Below are positions 33,307-46,415 of a DNA stretch of 64,000 bases, one piece after another. The stretch is from Petunia secreta (Eukaryota; Streptophyta; Magnoliopsida; Solanales; Solanaceae), in assembly GCA_029990175.1 (NCBI GenBank), contig JARKIP010000065.1, positions 4,592,501 through 4,656,500 of the forward strand, read 5' to 3'. The translations under genes were made by a program, and so were the position numbers. The notes below the pieces were generated by a model. That model made no database searches. It was not told where the DNA came from and worked only from the letters and a program-made list of their open reading frames with translations. Positions within the stretch are counted from its first letter, which is position 1. Every line of letters starts with the position of its first letter.

Positions 33307-33824
33307 GTATAAAATATGTGAATTCCAGAACAACATCGAATAACACACCTTACTAAAGAGTGTCACCATCACTTCTTTTCCTTGGAGAAGAGTTGGTTAA
33401 GTGACCAGCAGAGAAATTAAGGAGAAACACATAATATTACCACTATTTCGAGAATCGAAACCTTTTTCTTTATTAGAATTTTCTAATAAATTTTTTCTTA
33501 AAAGAATTTTAAACTATAAAAGTTATGATTAATAATAAAATTTATGTAATTCCTAAATATCCTTAAAAAATATTGAAGAAATCTTTACATCAACTATTAC
33601 ATATGGTGCCTCTTGAACTTCGAATCCGCAATTTATTTTTGGAAGTGGAATTACTACTATTAACTGTGTACGTTTAGGCTCACCATAAGTAAAATTTTGG
33701 GTAAAAGAGTTCCAAATTAACTCCTAATGTTTGAAATTGGGCCTACTACGTTGATTAACTTTGTTTTTCACAGTAATTGTTGGTCAATTTGGTAGAGAAA
33801 TGCGGACTCTAGTGATATGAGTAG
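33307..33824. other. Unassigned sequence between MITE and Athila-like LTR
   Basis: A/T-rich, with no convincing open frame or repeat boundary. It probably flanks the Athila-like insertion. Confidence 0.4.
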
Positions 33825-35087
33825 TGTTGCTCCAAACGCACATATAAATATACGCGGTCGATCTAGTAATAAAGTGATAAAAAAATATCGATTCCACAAG
33901 GATTAGCGATTAATTATTAACTAGACAAACTTGAATTCAAATATCGTTCAAGAGAGTTTAACCAAATTTCAAGTATTTTAATTATAACTAGTTAACAAAA
34001 AGTAAATGAAATAAAATTTGAATGCAAGACGATTTCAAGAGTTTTAGATATCAATAAGAGGAAATTTTCTAGGGTCATGAGATGTTCACCAATCCAGTTG
34101 CACTCTTCCGCTAATTGAACTAACTTTATTTATCTGGGTTGCTAATCACATGGTTGATTTTACTCACAGGACTCTTTCGATACCCTATTCATCTATTCAG
34201 CAAACCTAACGCCTATATGTCTATGGAATTAGAATTAACAAGAATGCATGTATTATTCCTGTAGGGTGACTAAGCATGATCGTTACGTATATTTCTATCC
34301 TAACCGCGAAACTATTCCCCGATGCCTAGGTTCAGAAACATGCTCTATTTAATTCTTTTGCAACCTACGGTTCTCACTTTCCAGTTCAACCTTAGGTTCG
34401 TAAATAGTACTCAACAACAACCACTGGCCAGGAAATCAAGTAATTAAAAGCAGAATTAAATAAACAACCTAATATGATAAATTTAATATATTTCAATCTA
34501 TCAACTTCAGAGTACAACTTTCATGTTAATCCGTAACCTTAGAATAAAAGTGTTGAGCTACTCATAGTCATGGTAGCTTTCTCAAGAAATAATCCAAAAA
34601 TCATGAAACAATAGAGAGGAAAGAAGAAATTACAACTCAATTGATGAATCTCGATTACTCTAGCCTCTACTATGCTTTCTCCAAAAGTATGTAAGAAGAA
34701 TTAAAATATCGTTTACTAGGACTTTTATATGAACTAGATAAAGGGTGGGACGACTTAAGTCAGTCCAAACTCGCGTAGGACTGCTACAGCACAAACAGTG
34801 ATGCATGCTTAGCATTGATGGCTGTTTCGGCTTTGTTCTTGTTAGACGGTTGCTTTCCCAGGCCAAACACTCTTTCATGCGAAGCATGAGGGGCTGTTTT
34901 GGCAGGAATTTGCTTCCTTCCTTCTTCTTGGTCTCATTTATGTCCAATTCATTCCTAAAACACCCAAACACACAAATTTAGCAATATACCATGATTAAAT
35001 CATTGTTGGGCACATAATATCATGAAAACAAAGCAAAAGCGATAAGAAATTAATGCCGGGACACAAGACATATGCCCAACATCAACA
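33825..35087 (-). repeat. 3' LTR of the Athila-like element
   Basis: On the minus strand it runs from TGTTGATGTTGGGC to GGAGCAACA, giving a perfect TGTTG...CAACA inverted end, about 1263 bp. It lies directly after AAGTGGGGG. There is no partner LTR in the window, so the inner boundary rests on the polypurine tract and the outer one on the terminal repeat. A short minus-strand frame at 34660-34971 is not supported as a gene. Confidence 0.75.
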
Positions 35088-35120
35088 CCCCCACTTACAC
35101 TTTGTTCGTCCCCGAACAAA
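35088..35120 (-). other. Polypurine tract and preceding motif of the Athila-like element
   Basis: The minus strand reads TTCGGGGACGAACAAAGTG then TAAGTGGGGG before the LTR. A closely related 'TTCGAGGACGAACGAGAG' motif precedes the LTR of the family A elements (near 49605 and 52595), so the motif recurs beside the polypurine tract in different lineages. Confidence 0.7.
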
Positions 35121-36752
35121 CAAACCCAACATACTTTTACTCAATAAATATCATCCAACCAAATCAAGAATTTCAATGAAGCGCACACCTATGACTATGG
35201 TTGATACCAAAAATTAATCACTAAACATACAAGCACGCAACTCCCCCATATTTATAAATCACACATTTGAAAACATGAATTATCAAAACAATCATGTAGT
35301 GACATCAAACCTCAAGAATTGACTTCACTCACCAACTTACTCAAGACATGCTCAGTCACTCAAGAATAGCTAGCCTAATAAAAGCTCATATCTCTCATAA
35401 TCCATGTGCCCTCACCAATTCAAAGCCTACTCCCAATCACACAAATAGATCAAATTAATTATCAGGGACGTACGATAAAAAGAATTCGTTCACACTCACA
35501 AAGAAATTCAATTGCCACACAATGGTACCATAGGCTTGCCTGTCTTGTAATTTTTCACTAATGTAGGTACACTCGGCCTAGAATCAAATAGGACTTTATC
35601 AAGGTTGTTATGTTGACTAGGGGACGGGTAGGATCAATATATGGATAATAGTGACTACACCTCCCTAAGTACTTACAAAACTTATTTAAACCTCAATTGC
35701 CACTTTCTTTCCAACCATGGATTTCTCTTTCAATTCAACTCCCAATTGCTTCTCATTTTTCTCACTTTCTCTTTTTTTTTCTTTTCATCTTTATTTTTTC
35801 TTTTCATATGTTTTTTCCACACATTTTTCCCTTCTTTTTTTTTTTCATTCATTTTTCTCTTTTTTTCAAAAACTCTTTTGCTTCTCATGGTCACCAACAT
35901 AAACAGCACCACCCTTTACTCCAACTTAAGTTATTCAGCTCATAGTATATATAAGTACTCAGGGAGATAGGGAAAAATAGAATGGCCAGTGCAAAGCACA
36001 AAAATAGGTAACTGTTTGTAGTATGGCTTCCAATAAAAAGGCTATAGGCTCAAAGGGGCTCACTAGGGTCATGTCATCAAGGAAATGCTAGAAAGAATTT
36101 CAAACGGACCAAAGAATGCCTACTATCATTTCCTAAGCCAAGTACATCCTAGGATTTCGCTTCTAAAAACAATCAGGGCAAGTTCTAGACAAAAGTGCAA
36201 GCACGAGAATCAATATTAACACCTCACCATACATGGCACATGAACTACTCAAGACGGAACAATTCGAACTCCTAACAAGAACAAGCGAGACAAAGTCATG
36301 ATATTCATGCAACAAGCAAAGTCAGAAACCTGAGCCGAAAAGTCGCTAACAAGATCATCAATCAATGCAATATAGAGCTCACACAAAAAATTTCTAGGGA
36401 AGTTTAACTTGCATGCAAAGGACGAAACATGATAGTATCAGACAAGTCACAAAGAAAGTACTGGTCCTTCACCACTTATCTACTCCTATTTCCTACTTTT
36501 TTTGTATTTTTTTCAATTTTTTTCCTCATTTTTATTTAAAAACACCCTGTTCAAAAGAAAATGCATCCTCAGAAAAGAACCGTGGCTTGAAAAAAATCCG
36601 AGGATTATGCCACTAATCTAAAAAATAAATAATAAAAGTAGTAAAAGTACAATTATAATTCATGATACCCCACCCCACACTAAAAATAGTGCATGGTCCC
36701 CAACGCACAAAAATAAAAATAATGAACAAGAGTGGGTATCAAGAAAGCTCCC
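35121..36752 (-). other. Athila-like element 3' untranslated region
   Basis: Long A/T-rich stretch with a T-rich microsatellite-like block (35755-35880). Phe-rich plus-strand frames there are composition artefacts. It holds no supported gene. Confidence 0.55.
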
Positions 36753-38098
36753 TCAAACCGGAGAGTTTGGAGATGCTGCAAACCGATCTAAATCCGCGGT
36801 CTGAGCAGTAGATGGATCTGCTAAGGTGGCGCCAGCTGCGTCAATAGCATCGATCAAAGAACCTTCCATAGTGGTGGTATCAGTGGCAGAGGCCGACTCT
36901 ACAGCAGTGCCATCAGTAGCACTCAAATCTACAACCTCACGTGTAATCTCTATCTCAGTCTGGGTACCAATGGAACCCGGTCATTCTGGCAATAGAAGCC
37001 AAGATCCTAGCTAGTCTACTCATCATCACTTTGTCTCGGGCCTCCAGCTGAGTCATCAGTAGTCTATCTCGCGCCTCCTACTCCTGCCTCCACTTGGCCA
37101 ACTCGGCCTCAATTGCCTCAACTTGTACAGGCATAGATCTCATATCCTTCCTCTTAGCCTATGGGTCCTGAACTGATGTGATGTTATGCGCTTTCGGTTC
37201 CCCAACAAACTCATCCTCATCATAAAATAAAACCTTATTCTTCCTCATTAATGTTGTCAAGGTTTTCACGAAGTACAATTTTAGTCTCATATTAGCATGT
37301 GTGCGCACCATCAGCTCATGCATAATCACTCCCATATTCAAGAATATGCTTGTCATTACAGCATACAAGATCAACACCCTCTCCCTAAGAACATTGGTTT
37401 GATGTCCTGCCGGCATAAGTCGGTTAGTGACCCAATTGTGGCACGCCCTCAGCTCTCTAGTCAAGAACCTCTTAGCCAAGGTAGCGTCATCCCTTGTGGT
37501 GTTACTTACCCTCTCAATTTTCTCGCCTTCAGCCGGCTGCTCACACAAAACATTTATAATAGCCTCATAATCTAAATTTTCGGACATCTTGTGGAAGTCT
37601 TACAAGGCTGCATTGTTAGACCAGTAATAGGCATTGGTAGCACACATAGAAAAGTCAACCTCAACCTCACGAATCTGGACTATGTCACTCTTTTTGCGGT
37701 CGCAATTAGCATATAGTTCTCTAAGAGCCGTCACATTGGCCTTCCCATTAGACCCTTGTATAAACCATTCCCACTTCCTCTAATTCAGCTTTTTAAGGAT
37801 ATTTGGACATTCTTGCTCACATGCATGAAAGTTCAGGCCTTTCTTTCAAGTAATCTTCTTCCAGACGATCCATTAGTAGGCCCTATAAGCCTCATCGCCA
37901 ACAAACTAATCCTCCCAAAGTGATTTATCAATTAGAGAACTTGATGATGGTATGTTAGAAGGTAGAGGGGTGTCATCATCATCAGCATCATGAGATTCCT
38001 CTTTTTCATTCGAACTATCATCTTCAGCTTGAACCTGAGCTTTGCCTTTCCCTACCATTGTCTTCATCTTCTTGCTAGGTGGTTTAGAAGTGCCACCT
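36753..38098 (-). pseudogene. Env-position gene of the Athila-like element, C-terminal part ('putative plant transposon protein' domain)
   Basis: Reading left from 38098: Lys/Ser-rich start, an acidic run, then a conserved block with WVTNRLMPAGHQTNVLRERV and LILYAVMTSIFLNMGVIMHE (37587-37159). I recognise this as the 'putative plant transposon protein' domain (Transposase_32 type), common in Athila-type elements downstream of pol. The next part holds VEAIEAELAKWRQE, likely coiled coil, then a Ser/Thr/Asp-rich tail ending at a stop at 36753-36755. Several stops and at least one frameshift (near 37000) break it. The N-terminus continues at 54665-54947, on the far side of a 16.6-kb insertion. 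Confidence 0.72.
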
Positions 38099-38880
38099 TG
38101 AAACGACCTTAGGTAATCGTTTCGGGAGTTAGGACTTCAATTGGCGTGCCGATAATTTTAAAATATTTGTAGGGTCCATTAGGACCTGTCTGTAAAATTT
38201 AAACTAAATCGGACCTCGTTTGGTAGGTATCGAAAAAAGATTTCAGTTTTAGTGGGCAATAAATCTTAAAAGGAGATTTTCGAGCTCGATTTTAGCAAAT
38301 GAACTCCGATTCAAAATTCGAAAGCGTCGTTAGGTTCGTATGATTATTTTTGACCTGTATGAACTTTCGAAAGTGTATTTCGAGGTCGTTCGGATAGTTT
38401 CCGCAAAAATCGTGAAAGTTAAAGAATTTGATCTTTTCCATTTAATTCGCATCTTGAGTTTCAGAAATTCGATTCGAGATCCGTCTTAGCGAGTACGTCA
38501 CATAAATTTTGTGTACTTGCTTGATGAATTTGGGATTATTCTGAGTTTCGTAGGGTAGCATTTTAATTTTTATCACGATATCAAGCTTTCAAAAAAAGAA
38601 AAAAAAAAAGATAAAAGAAAAGTAAAGAAAGAAAAAGGGAAAAATAAAAGTAGCTAAGGGGAGGCGGTGACTTACATTAAAGGAACATAAACCAGAAATG
38701 AGAAATGAAACAGAGAACGTAGACGAAAGAAAAAAAATCAGAAAAGGGAAGAAAGGAAAGGAAAAGGAAAAGAAAAGATCAGATTTTCATCCCGAAATAT
38801 CCAAGTAATGGTGTTAATTCATAATTTCAGTTTATTACGTGTGTTGAAATCTATTTTAATGTTAGAAATCAGGATATTAG

Positions 38881-40040
38881 TGTTGACACCCAATTTTGTC
38901 CCTCCTTTTTCTAAAATTTGCTATAATTCAACTTAAGGGTGCAATGCGACTATTTGTGCAAAATGTGCATTAGAAATCATGCATTTACGTGTATTATCCT
39001 CTATTTATATGTTACATACCTAAATGTAGCTATATTATGAAATCTTGCATCATTTAGGCTATTTATCAAAACTGTGACTGTTTGCGTAATTTAGTACATT
39101 TATAATATCATATACTTACATCACTTAGGCTACATGTCAAATTTGTATCAATTTGTGATCATTTGTGTAAATTAATAATTATCTGTGATTATCTATATTT
39201 AAATAATTTTATTTGAGTATTATTTAATAATTTGCATTTACATAATATGTCTATCTATATTTTATTTTATTTTTGCACCTTTAAGTTGAATATTGGCCAA
39301 TTTAAAAGAAAAATATCCAATTTTTTTTATTAATTTTTTCATATTTCAAAATCCCCACCAAAACTCTTTACTTATTTACATTTATTTTTATTGACTTTTT
39401 TCTATTGAATTATACTTTTCCTTTGAACCTAGACCAAATTTCTAACCAAATACATCCTTATTATTTGAATTTTGAAAGAAACATTCCCCAAATCCTCTCC
39501 TTGATTTTATTCTCTTTTTCAAAATCATTAATTACCAAAATCACTCCCAAAATCTCTCCCTAATTACTCCCCTTAATCTTTTCCTAATCTTCTCCTTAAT
39601 TCCCATCACTCACCCAACGAATATATTCCCTCACCCCTCTCACACATAGCAGGATCGCGTACATACCAAAGGGGAAAACCCATGGCACACTCAAGTACAA
39701 AGACACCCCACAGTGCACTCACTTCCCGATCTCTCTCTCTCTAGTCACACCGCCAACATCTCATTCCCTCAGTATCTTTTCTGTTTTGGACTTTTGCCCA
39801 TTAAAACTTTCACTTATTTAAGAGACCAGATCATAATACACATACACACAGTGAGTAACACTATTACCCACCTTGTCTCTTTCTTCCTATAATATAATAC
39901 ATGCACATACTTTCTTATCCAATCCTCAGTCCTTCCATTGCTACTATCTCCTTGGCCCTACTGTTACCAACCCCATCTCACTGCCATCGCAAATCTCCAT
40001 CTTCTTGTCTCAGCCGTATATACGAAATGTAGTGATACTT
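38881..40040 (+). mobile_element. Fragment of a Tat-type LTR inside the family A LTR
   Basis: The start TGTTGACACC-AATTTTGTCCCTC matches the beginning of the Tat LTR at 18077. The two then diverge, so it is a different subfamily. The right breakpoint lies between about 40020 and 40060. It contains a short TC-rich run (39728-39743). No internal coding sequence accompanies it. Confidence 0.65.
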
Positions 40041-40049
40041 GATGAAATT

Positions 40050-40265
40050 TTATGCTTGTTGAGTATTCCACTTCAGTTGGTCATATACTGAGTGCAGGAG
40101 TATTCCGCCTCAGCTTTATATTATATCGGGTGCAGGAGTATTCTGCCCCAGGAGTAAGAGTATTCCGCTCTAGTTGGAGATATACTGAGTGCAGGAATAT
40201 TCCGCCTTAGCTTTCTATTATATCGGGTGCAGGAGTATTCAGCCGCAGGAGCAGGAGTATTCCGC
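40050..40265 (+). repeat. Degenerate tandem module in the older 5' LTR
   Basis: GCAGGAGTATTCCGCCTCAG alternates with GGTCATATACTGAGTGCAGG and TTATATCGGGTGCAGGAG, about three imperfect units. The 3' LTR has only about one and a half (54283-54340). It is related to the 'AGGAGGATTCCGC' core of the 57-bp repeats in the young copy. Confidence 0.7.
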
Positions 40266-40852
40266 TTCTTGATGGGATTACGGGAACATGTGACCCTACT
40301 GCATCATATTTCATTTTAGTTCATACCATTGTGTATGTTAACTTGCTGTACACGACTGCTTCCCTGATTATATGTGCATTGCTTATTTGTTTGTTGTTGT
40401 TTGATTCTGTTTCCCGTTGCTAGCGAGCTATTTTTTGAGGCCGTTAGTTTGTCCTAACTTACTGAGTCCTTATGACCCACTCAAGGACCCAGCACGTATC
40501 ATTTTTTAGGAGCGAAGGCGACTTCAGCTGTTAGGGTGAGCCAGTTTTTGCTCAGGATGGGCACCAGTTTTCTGTTTATTATCTTAGTTGTATTTTGCTC
40601 CCTTCAGGATTTATTTGTATTCTTAGATGTCTATTTGGATAGCCCTAAACCTAGTACAATTGGTAGTCAGCAGTCATTTCTTCTATACAACCTATGTATA
40701 ATTATCTTCATGTCACTTTAGATCTAATATCTTATCTAAAACTTGATTTTATGTTTGTTTTGTCAATTCAATTTAGAAGTGTTCGACCAACAGGTCTAGG
40801 GGAGGATGTCGGGTGCTCGCACGACCTAATTAGAAATCTAGGTCTTGTCAGT

Positions 40853-40865
40853 TGGTATCAAATCC
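40853..40865 (+). other. Mutated primer-binding site of the older family A element
   Basis: TGGTATCAAATCC lies where the young copy has TGGTATCAGAGCC at 46403-46415, two substitutions in the initiator tRNA-Met complement. Confidence 0.8.
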
Positions 40866-41039
40866 TAGTTTAGAGTCTATCCAGACTAAGAAAGTGTCTA
40901 GTAGAGTCTCGCTGATGGGTACGTAGACGTCCGTGCTTATCTACGAGAGGCTATGATGGCATTTAAAAAGTTTCTCTTCCTTCTTTTCTAATCGTGTGTC
41001 TGTCTGGGATGCAAAACTATTTTTGTTAATTCCTTCGTA

Positions 41040-42500
41040 GTAGTTGTGAACCCTTGTGTGACAAATCAGCAAAGTGTAGGAGTTCAGAACGAAGCAGTCT
41101 AGCCTAGGGCTAGCACTGCCCAAGCCCCAAGAGTTGTGGATTGTGCTGACAATCCAGTTGCGGAGGCTCCAACTGTGTCGGCTCGCGGTGGCCAAGAGGA
41201 GCAGGGCCTTGTGGTTACCCGGCACTCTACGATGCTTTTATGAGAATCTTGGCGGCGCAGATACCGCAAGAACCTTCTATTCCCTATGCAGCTCATCAGG
41301 ATGCCGCAGATGCAGATGTTCGGTCTCAGGGAGCTCATGTTCCAGTTTCTAATATTGCCCCAGTAAACTATGATCCAGAGGCAACATGTGTTGTGCTTCT
41401 AGTTATTCTGGTTGGTTAGCTATCCCAGGTAACAATTTGGTCCGAGTGCCCGAAGATGTTGTATTATTTTACTCGGTTGAATCCTCCGATATTCTCAGGC
41501 CATGCATCAAATAATCCCCATAAATTTTAAAATGATGTCAGCGGATCCTTCAAGCTCTTTGTTATATCGAGCAGTATGGTGTTGATTATATTGCTTTCCA
41601 GTTTTAAGGTCCATCCTTGAATTGGTGGACCGCTCTTTTATTATCTAGGCAGAGCTTGCCTAAGCTAACTTGGTGCAAGTTTTCTTGTAGATTCATGGAA
41701 AATATCCTTTCGCGCAGTGAGTGAGATGAAAATTGTCGCCAGTTTGAGTTGATTTGATAGGGTAGCCTGTCGGTTCCAGAATATAAGATTGAATTCTTCA
41801 GGATGGCTGGATATGCACTAGAACTAGTCCATGAATCTTCCAAGAAGGTTCGAAGATTTATTGATGACCTTTCGGCTTCCTAGAGATCATAGATGGATCG
41901 AGAGATTGAGTTCGGGACTTTATTTGATATTATTGTTGATATTGCTCAGAGGTATGAAGCATACCATAAATTAGAGTAGGAAGAGTCGGAGCAGGAGAGC
42001 AAGAAATCTCGTGGCCCTGATGGGCAACTATGGTACCTCTTCTGGCGAGGTAAGGGTTCTGATTATCGTGAGAGGTCACCTGTTAGGTTATCTCAGTCTG
42101 TGGCGCATGATTCTCAGAGTGCGCCAGTAGTCAGCCTTCTCTTTATAGCTATTAGTAGTATGTCTAACATCCAGTTTTAGCCAAAAGGTATTATCATTTT
42201 TTGCGAGCCTCCTCATCTTATGAGGAACCGTCCCTTATTTTCGTAAGAAGGCAGTCGTCCTTATTTTCGCCCTCATAAACCTGCCCAGTTGCAGGGGATC
42301 TCATTTAGATCTCAATCAACCAGAGATATACCACCATCCGATAGAGGTCCAGAGCATGGTAGTAGTGGTTCTTTTTGAAGTGATTATCAGGGTAGCGACT
42401 CAGCTCAGCCGGAGAGGCAGTTCTATAAACTACTAGTCTGGCAAGGTGTTGAGGCATCCGATATAGTAGACATAGGTATTTCGTCTTCCCTTATATGTGA
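41040..42500 (+). pseudogene. Gag-like relic of the older family A element
   Basis: Fragments in several frames with stops throughout: a VNPCVTNQQSVGVQ-like start; YKIEFFRMAGYALELVHES near 41780-41840; and IVDIAQRYEAYHKLE near 41935-41980. These are typical gag pieces of plant chromoviruses. No continuous frame exceeds about 100 codons. The same pieces and similar stops occur in the young copy at 46600-48100. Downstream, 42500-43661 has no recognisable domain. Confidence 0.6.
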
Positions 42501-43661
42501 GTAAGATTAGATTTTTTCAGTCGATCTAGAATTCGTTTATCTTATCATGTTTCCATGGTTTCCTGGGATGTCGTTTCTATTAAGAATCTGTTGTGGCACA
42601 GGGGTGAGCTTCTGGTATGATTGATTACTAGCATTTGTGAGACCCTACTAGTTTATCTCGTTCAAATGTGAGGAATTTGGGAGTGACTGTCGGTATTATC
42701 TGCTTGGCATTCTGTGCCACTTTCTGTTATAATGTCAAGTCAGTTTACCTTTCCTCTTGGAATTTAGTGTTGGTAGGATGATGGGATTCTAATTCGTCAC
42801 CATCAAAAAATGTCATTGTTGCTTCCGTTGTAAAGTGTGTAGTAAGTAATATTCGATCTACATGTCTTCTCTTGGTTCGAGACGCTAGTAGAGTCATGTT
42901 ATTCTATGAGCTTGTCTCGGTTATAAAAGGGTTTTCTTCCTTCTTATTGGAAGGTTAAATTGGTATGGATGTTCTATAAAGCTCATTCAATATTAATTTT
43001 TTCTATTTGATTCTTTTGCTAGCCTGACTCGGAAGTAGTCTGGCTCATGTAGCCAAGCAAATAAGAAGATGAGCTTTCTGAAGCTCAATTATTTCTATCC
43101 TCAGTCCATTGCCATCTCTTCTTCGTCTGGCACTAGTAAGCTTGGGTGGTTAGTAGCTGCTTGTGATGTTCCCTGTGTTGAGCTAGACTGCGTGTCAAGG
43201 TAGCCGGGTAAGCACATTGTTGTGTTTTAAGGATACTAAGGATAATGAGAGGCGTCATTTGACCCCTGAGTTGATCCTTCAGGCGGTGTGCTTATGGCAA
43301 AGGTATGGAGTTGTGAACTCGAGAGTTGCAGCTGTTTGGCAACTTGAGGGGGGTAATTTGGTAGCACAGGTCTGAGCCGTATTCTTTTTCAGCTAAGTCC
43401 TCCTTAGTCCAGTAGACTGTGCGAGGATGGTTATTTCTATTCAAATTAACTTTATGAGTTTATGCTCTAAGTGAAGGAGTCTTCCTCAAATACTGAATGC
43501 TAATATGAAATCTCTAAGGCGTTGATGAAGCGTAAGCTAATTCTTTGTTTCATCAACTTGTTCTATATCGAAAAGTATATCAACAAGGTGATTCGTTAAC
43601 GAATTTGTGTTAATCCATTCAGAGTCCCGTGTATCTTTGTTCTGATAATGTAGAACTTTCC

Positions 43662-44150
43662 TGAAACGACCTCGGTCAGTCGTTTCGGAAGTTAGGACTC
43701 TGATTGGGGTGCCGATAATTTTAAAATATTCATAATGTCCATTAGGACCTGTCTGTAAAATTTGAGCTAAATCAGACCTCGTTTGGTAGGCATCGGAAGA
43801 AGGTTTCAGTTTTTATTGGCGATAAATATTAAAAAGAGATTTTCGAGCTCGGTTTTTGCCGAATGAGCTCCGATTCGAAATCCGAAAGCGCCGTTAGGTT
43901 CGTATGATTATTTGTGATTTTTGTAAGCTTTCGAAAGTGAATTTCGATGTTGTTCGGCAAGTTTCCGCTAAAATGCCGAAAGTTAAATAATTTGACTTCT
44001 TTTCTATAAAATTCGCATCTTGAGTTTCGGGAGTTCGATTTGAGATCCGCCTTCGCGAGTATGTTATATATATTTTGTATAACTTGTATGCAAAAGTTGG
44101 AATTATTTCGAATATCGTAGGATACCGTTTTAATTTTTACCGTAGCAGCG

Positions 44151-44195
<45 letters not shown>

Positions 44196-46400
44196 AAAAG
44201 ACAAAATAGAAAAAAAGGACAAAATAAGGAATGAAAATGAAGGTGAGCTGATGGCGGTGGACTTAGCGCATATATATGCTAAGTCCTTAGAAAGAACAGA
44301 AACATATATCGTAACAGAGAAACAAAAATGGAAAATACGCAGTGGGAAAATGCCAGAAAATGAGAAAAGGGGCCGGAGAAAAGTAGAATTTTCACCGTGA
44401 AACATTCAGGTAATGATCCTAATATATTATTTGAGTTTATTACGTATGTTTGAATATATTTTTACGGTAAAAATAGGAATATTAGACATCGCCCTAATGA
44501 CGTAAATTGATAGTTTGAAGGGTCAAATGGACCCCGATAATGAAATTGATTATATATTCGTACTCAGTGAGTTATGGGCAACATATAAATGTAAATTATT
44601 TGGGGTTTGGTTACGTGACTTTAAACCCTGTATATAGGCGTGGCCTGCGTATTGCGTATGCGAATAGGGTATCAGGTTCCTACCTGGATTGCCCTAAGAT
44701 GTGAGGAATGAAGCCTTTAGCCTAATTTGATATATTTTTCTGGTTATTGAACACAGTGGGATCGTTTGGCAAGAAACCAAAGGACAAAGCGGTTATTGAG
44801 TGGCTGTACTAACTTTGTAACAAGGTAAGTGTTTATATCCATTTCTTTGGAGGCACCTGGCCTCGTGGATTTTCTACCACGTATTTCTTACGTGTGTAGC
44901 TGCCGATAGGCGTACTCATTACGCCTTAGCTTTGGATTTACATTCTATATTATATGTTATGTCATGTTGTTGGTATTGCATTGGGAATCTGAGCATTGTA
45001 CCCTGGCTATGAGTTGACATATACTTCCCGGCTGTCGATGAGAGTCCCGCGCCGGTGAAGGGTTATCATTGCATCATATTGAGGGTAGGAGGATTCCGCC
45101 CTCGGAGCAGGAGGATTCCGCTCCATTGCATCATATTGAGGGTAGGAGGATTCCGCCCTCGGAGCAGGAGGATTCCGCTCCATTGCATCATATTGAGGGT
45201 AGGAGGATTCCGCCCTCGGAGCAGGAGGATTCCGCTCCATTGCATCATATTGAGGGTAGGAGGATTCCGCCCTCGGAGCAGGAGGATTCCGCTCCATTGC
45301 ATCATATTGAGGGTAGGAGGATTCCGCCCTCGGAGCAGGAGGATTCCGCTCCATTGCATCATATTGAGGGTAGGAGGATTCCGCCCTCGGAGCAGGAGGA
45401 TTCCGCTCCATTGCATCATATTGAGGGTAGGAGGATTCCGCCCTCGGAGCAGGAGGATTCTGCTCCATCTATTTGGCACATGTGACACCATTGCATCATA
45501 CTGCATTCATCCCATTTCATTGCATCGCGTGCTGACTATTGTGTGACTATCATGCTGTGTTTTGTGTATGCGGTATGTATACCATATTGTGGACATATAT
45601 CAGTTTTCCTATATATTTCTGGCTTGTATTCTGGGTTGCGGGGATCAAGTTGTACGCCGCAACGGTATAAATATATGGATCGGGTTGCACGCCGCGACAG
45701 GATGAATATATGGATCGGGTTGCACGCCGCAACAGGAAGTATTTCTGATTGTTGATATGTTCGGGATACCTATATGTTCTGGCTATCTTACGTTCCTGGT
45801 TTTAATGAGTTTGTGATTCCATACGTGTTTCTAGTTATTAATTGGCTCTGCCTTTTCCTAATTTAAATAAGAGGAATTTTGTTTATCTGTTTCTTTTCCC
45901 TGGCTAGCTATCCTATTATTTGAGGTGGCTAGTCTGCCCCACTTATTGAGTCCTTTTGACTCACCCTTGTTTGTTGTTTGTTTCTTGTCTATCTATTTCG
46001 TTTCGGCAGGTTCGCTCCAGGATTGAGTTCGCCGCGTTGTTCAGGAGCGAAGACGACTTCATCTATCAGGGTGAGCCAGATTTATTCCGGATGGCCACCA
46101 CTTTATTGTTCATTATTTCAGTTGCATTTTGCTCCCTTCAGGAGGTATCTGTCTTCTTTTGTACTCTTAGATGTCTGGTCTGGATAGCCCTAAACCTTGT
46201 ATGTTGGGTAGTCAGCTGTAATTTCTTTTGTACAGCTTAGAGGTATCAGTATGTCTGTAAATTTTTTTTTAAAAGTCTTGTTCTTATTTATGAATTGAAT
46301 TATATTTATTTTCCTAATTTAATTGGTAAGGGTTCGCCCGACGGGTCTAGGGGAGAATGTCGGGTGCCCGCACGGCCTAGCCGGATTTCGGGTCGTGTCA
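43662..46400 (+). repeat. 5' LTR of the young family A element
   Basis: It runs from TGAAACGACC to GGTCGTGTCA. It contains a 39-A tract (44155-44193), one copy of the 54-bp module (about 45010-45062), seven 57-bp repeats (45069-45470) and three units of a 36-bp repeat (about 45640-45735, core GGGTTGCACGCCGC). No host gene is present. Open frames of 138-163 codons here are products of the 57-bp periodicity. Confidence 0.95.
45069..45470 (+). repeat. 57-bp tandem array, seven units (left LTR)
   Basis: Each unit contains CATCATATTGAGGGTAGGAG, GATTCCGCCCTCGGAGCAGG and AGGATTCCGCTCC. Units are nearly identical; the last carries TTCTGC in place of TTCCGC. There are seven in each LTR, in register, so the array existed before insertion and has not changed in number since. 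Confidence 0.95.
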
Positions 46401-46402
46401 GT

Positions 46403-46415
46403 TGGTATCAGAGCC
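46403..46415 (+). other. Primer-binding site of the young family A element
   Basis: TGGTATCAGAGCC lies two bases after the LTR. It is a perfect match to the usual initiator tRNA-Met site and is retained although the coding region is dead. Confidence 0.9.

Larger units (their letters stand above)
38099..40850 (+). repeat. 5' LTR of the older family A element, with a foreign middle
   Basis: Positions 38099-38880 and about 40040-40850 match the 3' LTR at 52623-54664. Between them the normal LTR sequence (equivalent to about 53403-54282) is absent, replaced by a segment starting TGTTGACACCCAATTTTGTC. It ends GGTCTTGTCA, followed by the primer-binding site. Confidence 0.82.

Noticed and set aside
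35641..35970. Phe-rich hydrophobic open frames that look like membrane proteins
   Set aside because: They are translations of a T-rich low-complexity tract in the Athila-like 3' region.
44130..44405. Minus-strand frame with a signal-peptide-like Phe run (also 50126-50383)
   Set aside because: The Phe run is the translated A tract of the LTR.
45069..45470. CRISPR-like direct repeat array
   Set aside because: The repeats are contiguous with no unique spacers, and the setting is a plant LTR retrotransposon.
45007..45546. Open frames of 138-163 codons on both strands with perfect 19-residue periodicity (also at 50985-51524)
   Set aside because: The 57-bp repeat is a multiple of three, so any frame without a stop in one unit stays open. 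Overlapping open frames on both strands and identical copies in both LTRs show a periodicity artefact.
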